From the NCBI GenBank assembly GCA_934359185.1, contig CAKRLE010000007.1, forward strand, positions 62,001 to 126,000: a DNA stretch of 64,000 nucleotides, written 5' to 3'. The DNA comes from an uncultured Lachnospira sp. GTDB taxonomy: Bacteria > Bacillota > Clostridia > Lachnospirales > Lachnospiraceae. The notes beneath the pieces are model-generated. The model did no database searches, was not told where the DNA came from, and saw nothing but the letters and a program-made list of their open reading frames with translations. Shown in pieces: positions 27,417 to 34,871 of this stretch. How positions within the stretch are numbered: the stretch's first letter is position 1; each line of letters starts with the position of its first letter. The position numbers and the translations under genes are program-made.

Positions 27417-27456
27417 AAAGAAAGAGGCGGTCTCTGATTGAGGCGCCTCTTTCTTT
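27417..27456. terminator. Bidirectional terminator
   Basis: AAAGAAAGAGGCG (27417-27429) pairs with CGCCTCTTTCTTT (27444-27456). T-rich on both outer sides, so it can end the XRE gene on the minus strand and any read-through from the left. Confidence 0.88.
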
Positions 27457-27500
27457 ATATAATGCCAGACCACAAATGGGAGGCATAACTTAAATTTATA

Positions 27501-27821
27501 TTAGTCTTCTTTAGACCAGATTCTTAATGTCTGGATGAGTTTTTCCTTAGTATCAGCATTAAGCTTCTGAACAAGCTGCATAATCTCATTATCTAATGCA
27601 GTGTTCTGATATGACTTGTCAACGCTTCCTGCAAGATAATCTAAAGATACATGTGTGAGGTCAGCATAGTATGATAACATTCTAAGTGTCATAAGATTAC
27701 GACCGTTCTCAACATTACTGATATATCCAGGTGTAACATCAAGTGCCTTGGCAACGTCCTCCTGTGTAAGTCCGTGCTGAATTCTTAACTTCTTAACCTT
27801 TGCGCCTAAATCGTTTTCCAT
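27501..27821 (-). CDS. XRE-family transcriptional regulator
   Basis: Small regulator of 106 aa. The helix-turn-helix occupies about residues 7-62 (KLRIQHGLTQEDVAKALDV, then TPGYISNVENG with recognition helix). The C-terminal 40 residues are charged and probably mediate dimerisation. GGAGG precedes the ATG. A perfect palindrome just upstream suggests autoregulation. It lies downstream of typA on the same strand, 95 nt away, with its own promoter. Confidence 0.93.
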   Translation of the reverse strand: MENDLGAKVKKLRIQHGLTQEDVAKALDVTPGYISNVENGRNLMTLRMLSYYADLTHVSLDYLAGSVDKSYQNTALDNEIMQLVQKLNADTKEKLIQTLRIWSKED

Positions 27822-27866
27822 GTGTGTAATCCTCCTTGTTATGGTTTGATAAATGTAATTATGTGA

Positions 27867-27888
27867 GTGTCAAAGTGAATTTTGACAC
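27867..27888 (-). promoter_or_regulatory. Palindromic operator over the XRE-gene promoter
   Basis: GTGTCAAA (27867-27874) and TTTGACAC (27881-27888) form a perfect inverted repeat with a 6-nt centre. On the minus strand the repeat contains a TTGACA -35; TATCAA lies 16 bp downstream as a possible -10. The overlap of palindrome and -35 suggests autorepression by the XRE protein. Confidence 0.62.
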
Positions 27889-27916
27889 ATACATTGTGTG
27901 GTATTAGTAGTACAGA

Positions 27917-29746
27917 TTATTTTTTGTTAGCTCTGTATCTTAGTGTTGAATCAAGAATCTTCTTTCTGATTCTTAAATGAGTAGGAGTTACCTCCAGAAG
28001 CTCATCTGTGTCAATGTAATCTAATGCCTGCTCAAGACTCAATATCTTAGGTGGTACAAGTCTTAAAGCTTCATCAGCACTTGAAGAACGTGTATTAGTA
28101 AGATGCTTTGTCTTACAAACATTAACTTCTATATCCTCAGTACGAGGATTTTCACCGACAATCATACCAGCATATACTTTCTCGCCAGGTCCGATGAAAA
28201 GAGTACCTCTGTCCTGGGCATTGAAAAGACCATAAGTAACAGCTTCACCATCTTCAAAAGCTATTAATGAACCAGTTTTTCTGTAAGAGATATCTCCCTT
28301 GTAATCTTCATAGCCTTCAAAAGAAGTATTAATTATACCATTACCTTTAGTATCAGTAAGGAATTCACCTCTGTATCCAATGAGTCCACGTGATGGGATA
28401 GAGAACTGTAATCTTGTGTAGCCTCCATTGATAGGTGTCATGCCAAGAAGTTCACCCTTTCTCTGGCTTAACTTCTGGATAACAGAACCTGAGAACTCAT
28501 CTGGAACGTCAATATATGCAAGTTCCATAGGCTCAAGCTTCTTGCCACGCTCGTCAGTATGGTAGAGAACCTCTGCCTTGCTGACAGCAAATTCATATCC
28601 TTCACGACGCATGTTTTCAATAAGGACTGAAAGATGAAGCTCACCACGTCCTGAAACCTTGAAAGAATTCTCAGAACCAGGGTTCTCTTCAACTCTTAAA
28701 GAAACATCAGTGTTAAGTTCCCTGAAAAGTCTGTCTCTTATATGGCGGGAAGTAACGAATTTACCCTCTTTACCAGCAAGAGGACTGTCGTTAACCATAA
28801 AATCCATAGAAAGAGTTGGCTCAGAAATCTTCTGGAATGGAATGGCTACTGGGTTGTCAACTGAACAGAGAGTATCTCCGATATGGATATCAGCGATACC
28901 AGATACAGCAACAATCTCACCGATAGTAGCTTCGTTAACCTCAACCTTATTAAGACCATTGAAAGTATAAAGCTTAGTAACTCTTACTCTCTTCTTGACA
29001 GATGGATCATGGTGGTTAACAATCATAACCTCCTGATTGACCTTGATACTGCCATTCTCAATTTTACCAACACCGATACGTCCTACGAATTCATTATAAT
29101 CAATAGTAGAGATAAGCATCTGTGTATCTGCATCAGGGTCGCCCTCTGGAGCAGGTATATTGTTAACGATACAGTCGAATAATGGCTGCATATCATTAGG
29201 TTCATCGTTAAGATCAGCCATAGCATATCCAGATTTAGCAGATGCGAATATGAAAGGACAGTCTAACTGGTCTTCATTGGCATCCAAATCGATGAAAAGT
29301 TCAAGTATCTCATCAATAACTTCATTAGGTCTGGCTTCTGGTCTATCAATCTTATTGATACATACTATAACAGAGAGGTTCATGTCAAGAGCTTTTTGTA
29401 ATACAAACTTAGTCTGTGGCATAACACCTTCAAATGCATCAACTACAAGTACAACTCCGTCAACCATCTTAAGAACACGCTCAACCTCGCCACCGAAGTC
29501 AGCATGGCCAGGAGTATCAATGATATTAATCTTAGTGTCTTTGTAAGTTATAGCTGTGTTCTTAGAGAGAATAGTAATTCCTCTCTCACGTTCAATATCA
29601 TTAGAATCCATGACACGCTCAGCAACTTCCTGATTAGCACGGAAAGTTCCGCTCTGCTTAAGAAGTTCATCGACCAGAGTGGTTTTACCATGGTCAACGT
29701 GGGCGATAATAGCAATGTTTCTAATATCTTCACGCTTTGTCTTCAT
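27917..29746 (-). CDS. typA: Ribosome-associated GTPase TypA/BipA
   Basis: Translational GTPase of 609 aa that binds the 70S ribosome and helps large-subunit maturation and stress adaptation. The G domain is complete: AHVDHGKTTLVDELL (G1), RGITI (G2), DTPGHADFGG (G3), NKIDR (G4) and a SAKSG-type G5. Elongation-factor-like domains follow, and the family-specific C-terminus ends in LRIRKKILDSTLRYRANKK. Full length for the family. Monocistronic-looking, with GGAGG before the ATG. Confidence 0.98.
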   Translation of the reverse strand: MKTKREDIRNIAIIAHVDHGKTTLVDELLKQSGTFRANQEVAERVMDSNDIERERGITILSKNTAITYKDTKINIIDTPGHADFGGEVERVLKMVDGVVLVVDAFEGVMPQTKFVLQKALDMNLSVIVCINKIDRPEARPNEVIDEILELFIDLDANEDQLDCPFIFASAKSGYAMADLNDEPNDMQPLFDCIVNNIPAPEGDPDADTQMLISTIDYNEFVGRIGVGKIENGSIKVNQEVMIVNHHDPSVKKRVRVTKLYTFNGLNKVEVNEATIGEIVAVSGIADIHIGDTLCSVDNPVAIPFQKISEPTLSMDFMVNDSPLAGKEGKFVTSRHIRDRLFRELNTDVSLRVEENPGSENSFKVSGRGELHLSVLIENMRREGYEFAVSKAEVLYHTDERGKKLEPMELAYIDVPDEFSGSVIQKLSQRKGELLGMTPINGGYTRLQFSIPSRGLIGYRGEFLTDTKGNGIINTSFEGYEDYKGDISYRKTGSLIAFEDGEAVTYGLFNAQDRGTLFIGPGEKVYAGMIVGENPRTEDIEVNVCKTKHLTNTRSSSADEALRLVPPKILSLEQALDYIDTDELLEVTPTHLRIRKKILDSTLRYRANKK

Positions 29747-29772
29747 AAATAACCTCCGTTTTGGCTACTTTT

Positions 29773-29801
29773 ATCTTAGCAACTTTTACATTCTATCACA
29801 A
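29773..29801 (-). promoter_or_regulatory. Possible typA promoter
   Basis: Minus strand TTGTGA (29796-29801), 17 bp, TAAGAT (29773-29778), about 27 nt before the typA start. Confidence 0.45.
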
Positions 29802-30030
29802 TACTCCAAAATATCAATAGTAAAAATATACATTTTTATATAAATTAATCAAAACCTTTTCACAATATTAACAAAATCTAAATAAAATATAAAAAATAAG
29901 CCATTTTTGAAAAAAACACAAAATAGACATAATTTTTATGTAATAATTTACGTAATCGATACATATACATACTTATGAACAAAAATAAAGCACATTCCGT
30001 ATTACGGAAAAAAGAAGGGAGATATACAAA

Positions 30031-30675
30031 ATGCTTGATAAGGTTATTGAAAACAACCAGGTAAACATCATTGGGGAGGTAGTTTCTGAATTTAAGTTCA
30101 GCCATGAAGTTTTTGGAGAGGGATTTTATCTTGTAGATGTGTCGGTCAACAGATTAAGTGAGATGGTAGATATAATTCCACTTATGATTTCAGAACGTTT
30201 ACTTGATGTAACTAAGGACTATAGAGGAATGAAGATAGAGGTATCTGGCCAGTTTAGATCATATAACAGACATGAAGATACCCACAATAAATTAATACTC
30301 TCAATATTTGTAAGAGAACTTCAGTTCATAGAGGATGATGAGATGCCGGAGGAGCAGTCTAAGGCTAACCAGATATTCCTTGATGGATTCGTGTGCAAAC
30401 CACCTACATATAGAAAGACACCACTTGGAAGAGAGATTGCAGATATACTGATAGCAGTTAACCGTCCATATGGCAAGTCTGATTATATCCCATGTATTGC
30501 ATGGGGACGTAATGCCAGGTATGCAGCTGGTATTGAGGTTGGTGGACATCTTCAGATTCAGGGAAGAGTCCAGAGCCGTGAGTATACCAAGAAATTAAGT
30601 GATGAAGAGGTTGAAAAGAGAGTTGCATACGAGGTTTCAGTATGTAAGATAGATGTTGTTGACGATGAAGAATAA
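30031..30675 (+). CDS. Single-strand DNA-binding (OB-fold) protein
   Basis: Protein of 214 aa with two OB-like halves: residues about 8-105 (NNQVNIIGEVVSEFKFSHEV) and about 115-214 (QIFLDGFVCKPPTYRKTPLG, then DILIAVNRPYGKSDYIPCIA and WGRNARYAAGIEVGGHLQI). The second half matches the SSB/PriB pattern, including the GR(V/I)QSREY strand. It lacks the acidic Phe-containing tail of the main SSB, so it is probably an accessory single-strand DNA-binding protein rather than the replicative one. AAGGGAG precedes the start. Confidence 0.88.
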   Translation: MLDKVIENNQVNIIGEVVSEFKFSHEVFGEGFYLVDVSVNRLSEMVDIIPLMISERLLDVTKDYRGMKIEVSGQFRSYNRHEDTHNKLILSIFVRELQFIEDDEMPEEQSKANQIFLDGFVCKPPTYRKTPLGREIADILIAVNRPYGKSDYIPCIAWGRNARYAAGIEVGGHLQIQGRVQSREYTKKLSDEEVEKRVAYEVSVCKIDVVDDEE

Positions 30676-30702
30676 ATGCGTCACAAATCATTTTATTTAA
30701 TA

Positions 30703-30731
30703 TTGACGATAAATTTATAAAGTGATATAGT
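30703..30731 (+). promoter_or_regulatory. Promoter of the lysine-riboswitch dapAB operon
   Basis: TTGACG (30703-30708), 17 bp, TATAGT (30726-30731). Predicted start near 30738, just ahead of the aptamer. Confidence 0.8.
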
Positions 30732-30753
30732 CATTGTATCAATAATTATAAGA

Positions 30754-30912
30754 AGTAGAGGTTGCGTTGTTAATCAGTAGCATTGGAGATGTTTCAGCGA
30801 CAGTTGATTCTGTGTGAAAGGTGATGACGCCGAAGCGGGGGATGTGCTGGGATATCCTGCTGGGCGCAAGGCGAACAGGTTTGCGACTGTCATCGTAAGA
30901 TGGGGAGCTACT
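30754..30912 (+). ncRNA. Lysine riboswitch aptamer
   Basis: The leader carries the L-box pattern: AGTAGAGGTTGCG at the start of P1/P2, GTGAAAGGTGATGACG, GCCGAAGCGGGG, TGCTGGGATA, then GACTGTCATCGTAAGATGGG and GGAGCTACT closing P1. AGTAG (30754-30758) pairs with CTACT (30908-30912). Lysine binding folds the five-helix junction and favours termination downstream, switching off dapA-dapB when lysine is plentiful. Confidence 0.95.
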
Positions 30913-30930
30913 AACAAAATTCAAAGTTTG

Positions 30931-30971
30931 TGCTGGTTCTTCTACTATCTGGTTGGGGAATCAGCATTTTT
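30931..30971 (+). terminator. Riboswitch-controlled terminator
   Basis: TGCTGGTTC (30931-30939) pairs with GAATCAGCA (30958-30966) with one G-U, followed by TTTTT, 30 nt before dapA. It is the expression platform of the lysine riboswitch. Confidence 0.85.
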
Positions 30972-31000
30972 AATGCCAAAGATGGCGGAAAGAGGTTAAG

Positions 31001-31891
31001 ATGTCAATATTTACTGGTGCAGGAGTTGCTATTGTCACTCCAATGAAGGCTGATGGAGCGATTAATTATGATAAGTTAAAGGAACTGATTGATTTCCAGA
31101 TAAATAACAGTACAGATGCTATTGTTATCTGTGGAACAACGGGTGAATCTGCTACAATGACAGAGCAGGAGCATATTGAGGCTATAAGATTTACAGCAGA
31201 TTATGTTAACAAGAGAGTTCCTGTTATAGCAGGTACAGGATCTAACTGTACCAAGACTGCCATAGAACTTTCAAGAGAGGCTCAGAGTGCTGGTGTTGAT
31301 GCAGTTTTAGTTGTCACACCATATTATAATAAGGCAACACAGAAAGGTCTTATACAGCATTATACAGATATTGCCAGGAGTATTGACCTTCCTATCATTA
31401 TGTACAATGTCCCAAGCAGAACAGGATGCAATATCCAGCCAGAGACGGCAGTCAGACTTGCAAAGGAAGTTGATAATATCGTAGCTATCAAGGCTGCTAC
31501 AGGCAATCTTGCGCAGGAATCAAAGACAATGATGTTAGCTGAAGGTGCATTAGATATGTACTCAGGCGAGGACGGACTTATCGTTCCACTTATGTCAATC
31601 GGGGCTAAAGGTGTTATCTCAGTTCTTTCAAATGTAGCACCTAAGCAGACACATGATATCTGTGCAAAGTTTTTTGCTGGCGATATTGAGGGCGCAAGAA
31701 AGGCTCAGTTTGATGCATTGGAGCTTGTTGATGCATTATTCTGTGAGGTTAATCCAATTCCAGTTAAGACAGCGTTAAATCTTATGGGAATGGGGGCAGG
31801 ACCACTCAGAATGCCTCTTTGTGAGATGGAAGAAGCTAACCTTAACAGATTAAAGACAGCATTAAAGAATTATGGAATACAGGTGAGATAA
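31001..31891 (+). CDS. dapA: 4-hydroxy-tetrahydrodipicolinate synthase
   Basis: Aldolase-class TIM barrel of 296 aa that condenses pyruvate with aspartate semialdehyde, the first committed step of lysine and diaminopimelate synthesis. Visible: ICGTTGESATMTEQEH (substrate loop), VVTPYYNKATQKGL with the catalytic triad Tyr, MYNVPSRTG, and the Schiff-base Lys in VAIKAATGN near 163. Also feeds dipicolinate for spores. GAAAGAGG precedes the ATG; dapB follows 1 nt after the stop. Confidence 0.98.
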   Translation: MSIFTGAGVAIVTPMKADGAINYDKLKELIDFQINNSTDAIVICGTTGESATMTEQEHIEAIRFTADYVNKRVPVIAGTGSNCTKTAIELSREAQSAGVDAVLVVTPYYNKATQKGLIQHYTDIARSIDLPIIMYNVPSRTGCNIQPETAVRLAKEVDNIVAIKAATGNLAQESKTMMLAEGALDMYSGEDGLIVPLMSIGAKGVISVLSNVAPKQTHDICAKFFAGDIEGARKAQFDALELVDALFCEVNPIPVKTALNLMGMGAGPLRMPLCEMEEANLNRLKTALKNYGIQVR

Positions 31892-31892
31892 T

Positions 31893-32663
31893 ATGACAGA
31901 TATAATTATGCATGGCTGCAATGGCCATATGGGAAGAGTTATAACAGATATAGTAAGCAAAGATGAGAATTGCCGTATAGTTGCAGGCGTTGATCCATTT
32001 GATGATGGACACAATGATTATCCAGTATTTCCATCAATAGATGAATGCGATGTCAAGGCAGATGTAATTATCGATTTTGCCGCTGCAGCAGCAGAGGATG
32101 CGCTTCTTGATTATAGCGTTGCTAAGAATATCCCGGTTGTTGTATGTACAACAGGCTTGTCAGAGGAGCAGTTAGCACATGTAAGAAGTGCGGCATGTAA
32201 AGTTGCAGTGCTCAAATCAGCTAACATGTCATTAGGTATCAATACATTATTCGGGCTTTTGCAGGAAGCTGCCAAAGTGTTGGTTCCTGCTGGATTTGAT
32301 GTTGAGGTTGTTGAACAGCACCACAACAAGAAGCTTGATGCTCCTAGTGGAACAGCGCTTGCATTAGCTGATTCAATCAAGGAAGTACTTGGTGATGACT
32401 ATTATTACAAATATGACAGAAGCCAGGTAAAAGAGAAGAGAGACAGCAAAGAGATAGGTATCAGCTCAGTAAGAGGCGGTACAATCGTAGGAATCCATGA
32501 TGTTATATTTGCCGGTGAGGATGAGGTTATAGAATTCACCCACACAGCATATTCCAAGTCAGTATTTGCAAAAGGCGCAGTTGAGGCTGCCAAGTTCCTT
32601 GCAGGAAAGCCGGCTGGAATGTACGATATGGGTGATGTTATCAGTGCATCTCGTAGTAAGTAA
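31893..32663 (+). CDS. dapB: 4-hydroxy-tetrahydrodipicolinate reductase
   Basis: NAD(P)H-dependent reductase of 256 aa, next step after DapA. N-terminal Rossmann motif MHGCNGHMGRVI, the VCTTGLSEEQ segment, and the active-site signature EQHHNKKLDAPSGTA near 148. The last 23 bases overlap the 3' end of the convergent GNAT gene on the other strand. Confidence 0.98.
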   Translation: MTDIIMHGCNGHMGRVITDIVSKDENCRIVAGVDPFDDGHNDYPVFPSIDECDVKADVIIDFAAAAAEDALLDYSVAKNIPVVVCTTGLSEEQLAHVRSAACKVAVLKSANMSLGINTLFGLLQEAAKVLVPAGFDVEVVEQHHNKKLDAPSGTALALADSIKEVLGDDYYYKYDRSQVKEKRDSKEIGISSVRGGTIVGIHDVIFAGEDEVIEFTHTAYSKSVFAKGAVEAAKFLAGKPAGMYDMGDVISASRSK

Positions 32664-33429
32664 TACATTTTAACTTAGTAAATCCACACTTCTGGTATAA
32701 TTTAATAGCAGCCGTGTTGCTGCCTGTCACATGAAGAATTATGGATTTGCCAGCATTATCGTCAATTGAATAGTAATCATTGAGGGCATAGTTCACAAGA
32801 TGTGTGGCTATGCCTTTCTTTCTGCATTCCGGAGCAACCCAGACATCGTTCATGCATCCCTGGGTCTTGAATGAATCAATGTATAGCTCGCCAATTATAT
32901 AATCGTCATCATCAACAGCCTGATAACAGGTGCATGTGTCAGAAATATCATCAGCCTCGATTGTATAACCATCAGATTTGCTTAAAAAATGTATCAGGCT
33001 CGTATTGCCTGTAATACCATACAGATACTCTCTTGTATGCACAGATGGCGCAAAATGGCAGCTTTTAAGCGCATTATAAATGTCATCCTCCATCGGGCAT
33101 ATAATAGCGGGCATCTCATCAAAACCATAATCTTTTCTTAAAATGTCTTTTACTGCATCATACATGGCTGAAAATATGCCTTTCTGCCTGTAATCAGGTG
33201 CAACATATGCATTCATCATGGCATCATCATCTGGCTGGTTATTCTCATAATCAGGAATCGTGCATGTTATAAATCCAATATATCCGCCTGACACTTCATC
33301 TATTGCTGCAAGCTGTATAAGGTCAGCCGCATCCTCTTCATATATACAAGTATATTCCTCCACGCCAGCAAAAAGCGCGGCAAGCTTTCCTGAATCTATA
33401 TCATCCGATATGCAATAATTTTTATTCAT
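32641..33429 (-). CDS. GNAT acetyltransferase with two GNAT-like domains
   Basis: Protein of 262 aa. The N-terminal half has a GNAT core (PDDDAMMNAYVAPDYRQKGI then FSAMYDAVKDILRK) and the C-terminal half a second, more canonical one (VWVAPECRKKGIATHLVNYA then NTAAIKLYQKCGFTKL). Such tandem proteins acetylate small molecules or peptides; the substrate is unknown. AAGGAG lies 12-17 nt before the ATG, and palindrome copy 2 begins 30 nt upstream of the ATG, so it may lie in this gene's leader. Its 3' end overlaps dapB. Confidence 0.9.
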   Translation of the reverse strand: MNKNYCISDDIDSGKLAALFAGVEEYTCIYEEDAADLIQLAAIDEVSGGYIGFITCTIPDYENNQPDDDAMMNAYVAPDYRQKGIFSAMYDAVKDILRKDYGFDEMPAIICPMEDDIYNALKSCHFAPSVHTREYLYGITGNTSLIHFLSKSDGYTIEADDISDTCTCYQAVDDDDYIIGELYIDSFKTQGCMNDVWVAPECRKKGIATHLVNYALNDYYSIDDNAGKSIILHVTGSNTAAIKLYQKCGFTKLKCITYYEMH

Positions 33430-33459
33430 AAAAATCTAAATCTCCTTAAAGGTTATGAG

Positions 33460-33747
33460 GTTTCCCACCAGCCCAGCCAGCAAGCGGCAGCTATAGCATC
33501 CCTCCGTCCGCGCTGTGCAGGTAAAAGTGGCATGACGACTGCTGTGTGGCTCTTAGGGTGGTGTTAGACAACAGCTAAGCCGCTTGCTAAACGTTCAAGC
33601 GGAGCGCGTTTTTAGCAAAGCGGCTTTAATAAGCTTTGTCGTGCAACCATTAGAGCCACTAAGCACAAAGGACCAGCCACTTTTACCTGCACAGCGTGGA
33701 CGGAGGGATGCTATAGCTGCCGCTTGCTGGCTGGGCTGGTGGGAAAC
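33460..33747. repeat. Large palindromic repeat element, copy 2
   Basis: Arms 33460-33531 and 33676-33747 are 72-nt inverted repeats with one difference (G at 33510 opposite T near 33696, a G-U pair in RNA). The 144-nt core between them aligns with the minus-strand core of copy 1 nearly throughout. Shared words include CTTAGGG.GGTGTTAGACAA, GCTAAACGTTCAAGC, GCGCGTTTTTAGCA and TTTGTCGTGC. The central hairpin pairs AAGCCGCTTGCTAAA with TTTAGCAAAGCGGCTT, one bulge; its stem differs from copy 1 on both sides in a compensating way. It lies in a divergent intergenic region. The element is unknown to me. Confidence 0.93.
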
Positions 33748-33982
33748 TTTCTATAATCATAAGATTTTTATGAATAAATATCAAGACTTTATACAGTGAT
33801 TAAGATGTCTAATACATGTAGTAATGCAAACTAGATGTATATAGATAGTAATAAAAATTTAATAAAGTTATTGTGCAGAACGTGTTTTTAGTTTAAAATA
33901 AACAATATCTTTTTATTTAAGAATGTATAGGGCAGCCTGTTATGAATATGGCTGCAGATAATTGTGGAAAGTGGAGATTGAT
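33748..33982 (+). other. AT-rich intergenic stretch before degV
   Basis: Between palindrome copy 2 and the DegV gene; AT-rich, with no convincing gene and no -35/-10 pair of usual quality. GTGGAG about 7 nt before 33983 is the DegV ribosome site. Confidence 0.5.
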
Positions 33983-34858
33983 ATGAGCAGAACAGCGATT
34001 ATAACAGACAGCAATAGTGGAATAACACAGGAGGAAGGAAGAAAATTAGGGATAAAGGTTGTTCCTATGCCTTTCTTTATAGATGGAAAACAGTATTACG
34101 AGGATATTGACCTTACACAGGAACAGTTCTATGAGAAGTTAAAGTCGGATGCAGATATATCTACATCACAGCCATCAGTAGGAGAGATACAGGCGGCATT
34201 TGATGAGATGTTAAAAGATTATGACGAAGTTATATATATTCCTATGTCAAGCGGATTGTCAGGAACGTGCCAGACAGCTGCAATGGTTGCAGGCGATTAT
34301 GATGGAAAAGTAGAAGTAGTTAACAATCAGAGAATTTCAGTAACACAGAGACAGTCAGTGCTTGATGCACTTGCTCTTGCAAAAAAGGGATATAATGCAG
34401 CTAAGATTAAAGAGATTCTCGAAAGAGAAAAGTTCAGCTCAAGTATTTATATAACTCTTGATACATTAAAGTATCTTAAAAAAGGTGGAAGAATTACTCC
34501 TGCGGCAGCAGCTATTGGAACAGTTCTTAAGCTCAATCCAGTTTTACAGATTCAGGGAGAAAAGCTCGATGCTTACGCTAAGGCAAGAGGTAAGGCATCT
34601 GCCAGAAAGATTATGTTAAAAGCCATGGATGATGACATGGCTGGCAGATTCGCAGAAGCATATGCGCAAAAGAGGATTCATATGGAGGCTGCATATACTG
34701 GTAATCCAGAAGAGGCAGAGGAGTGGGCGTCAGTTATAAGAGAGCATTATCCAGACCTTGATTTTAACATGAATGCGTTGTCGCTGAGCGTGGCATGCCA
34801 TATAGGCCATGGGGCACTTGCTATAGCTTGTTCAGTGTACCTGCCAGAATTAGATTAA
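33983..34858 (+). CDS. DegV family fatty-acid-binding protein
   Basis: Protein of 291 aa of the DegV/EDD fold (two alpha/beta domains) that holds a fatty acid; in Firmicutes some members deliver exogenous fatty acids to a FakA-type kinase. Signatures: AIITDSNSGITQEEG near residue 4, the ISTSQPSVGE lipid-loop, IPMSSGLSGTCQTA, and LKYLKKGGRITPAAA with KLNPVLQIQGEKL. ATG 33983 is chosen over an upstream TTG at 33962. PepF follows 13 nt downstream. Confidence 0.93.
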   Translation: MSRTAIITDSNSGITQEEGRKLGIKVVPMPFFIDGKQYYEDIDLTQEQFYEKLKSDADISTSQPSVGEIQAAFDEMLKDYDEVIYIPMSSGLSGTCQTAAMVAGDYDGKVEVVNNQRISVTQRQSVLDALALAKKGYNAAKIKEILEREKFSSSIYITLDTLKYLKKGGRITPAAAAIGTVLKLNPVLQIQGEKLDAYAKARGKASARKIMLKAMDDDMAGRFAEAYAQKRIHMEAAYTGNPEEAEEWASVIREHYPDLDFNMNALSLSVACHIGHGALAIACSVYLPELD

Positions 34859-34871
34859 TAAGGAGACCATA

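Noticed and set aside
27191..27486. Short open frames on both strands across palindrome copy 1 and the G-rich patch
   Set aside because: They run through inverted-repeat arms and the core, have no fitting ribosome site, and their translations are repetitive; the DNA pattern explains them.
30814..30999. Open frame inside the lysine riboswitch
   Set aside because: The sequence is fully explained by the conserved aptamer and terminator.
33584..33799. Open frame of 71 codons inside palindrome copy 2
   Set aside because: It reads through the core and right arm, has no ribosome site, and its counterpart in copy 1 is not conserved as protein.
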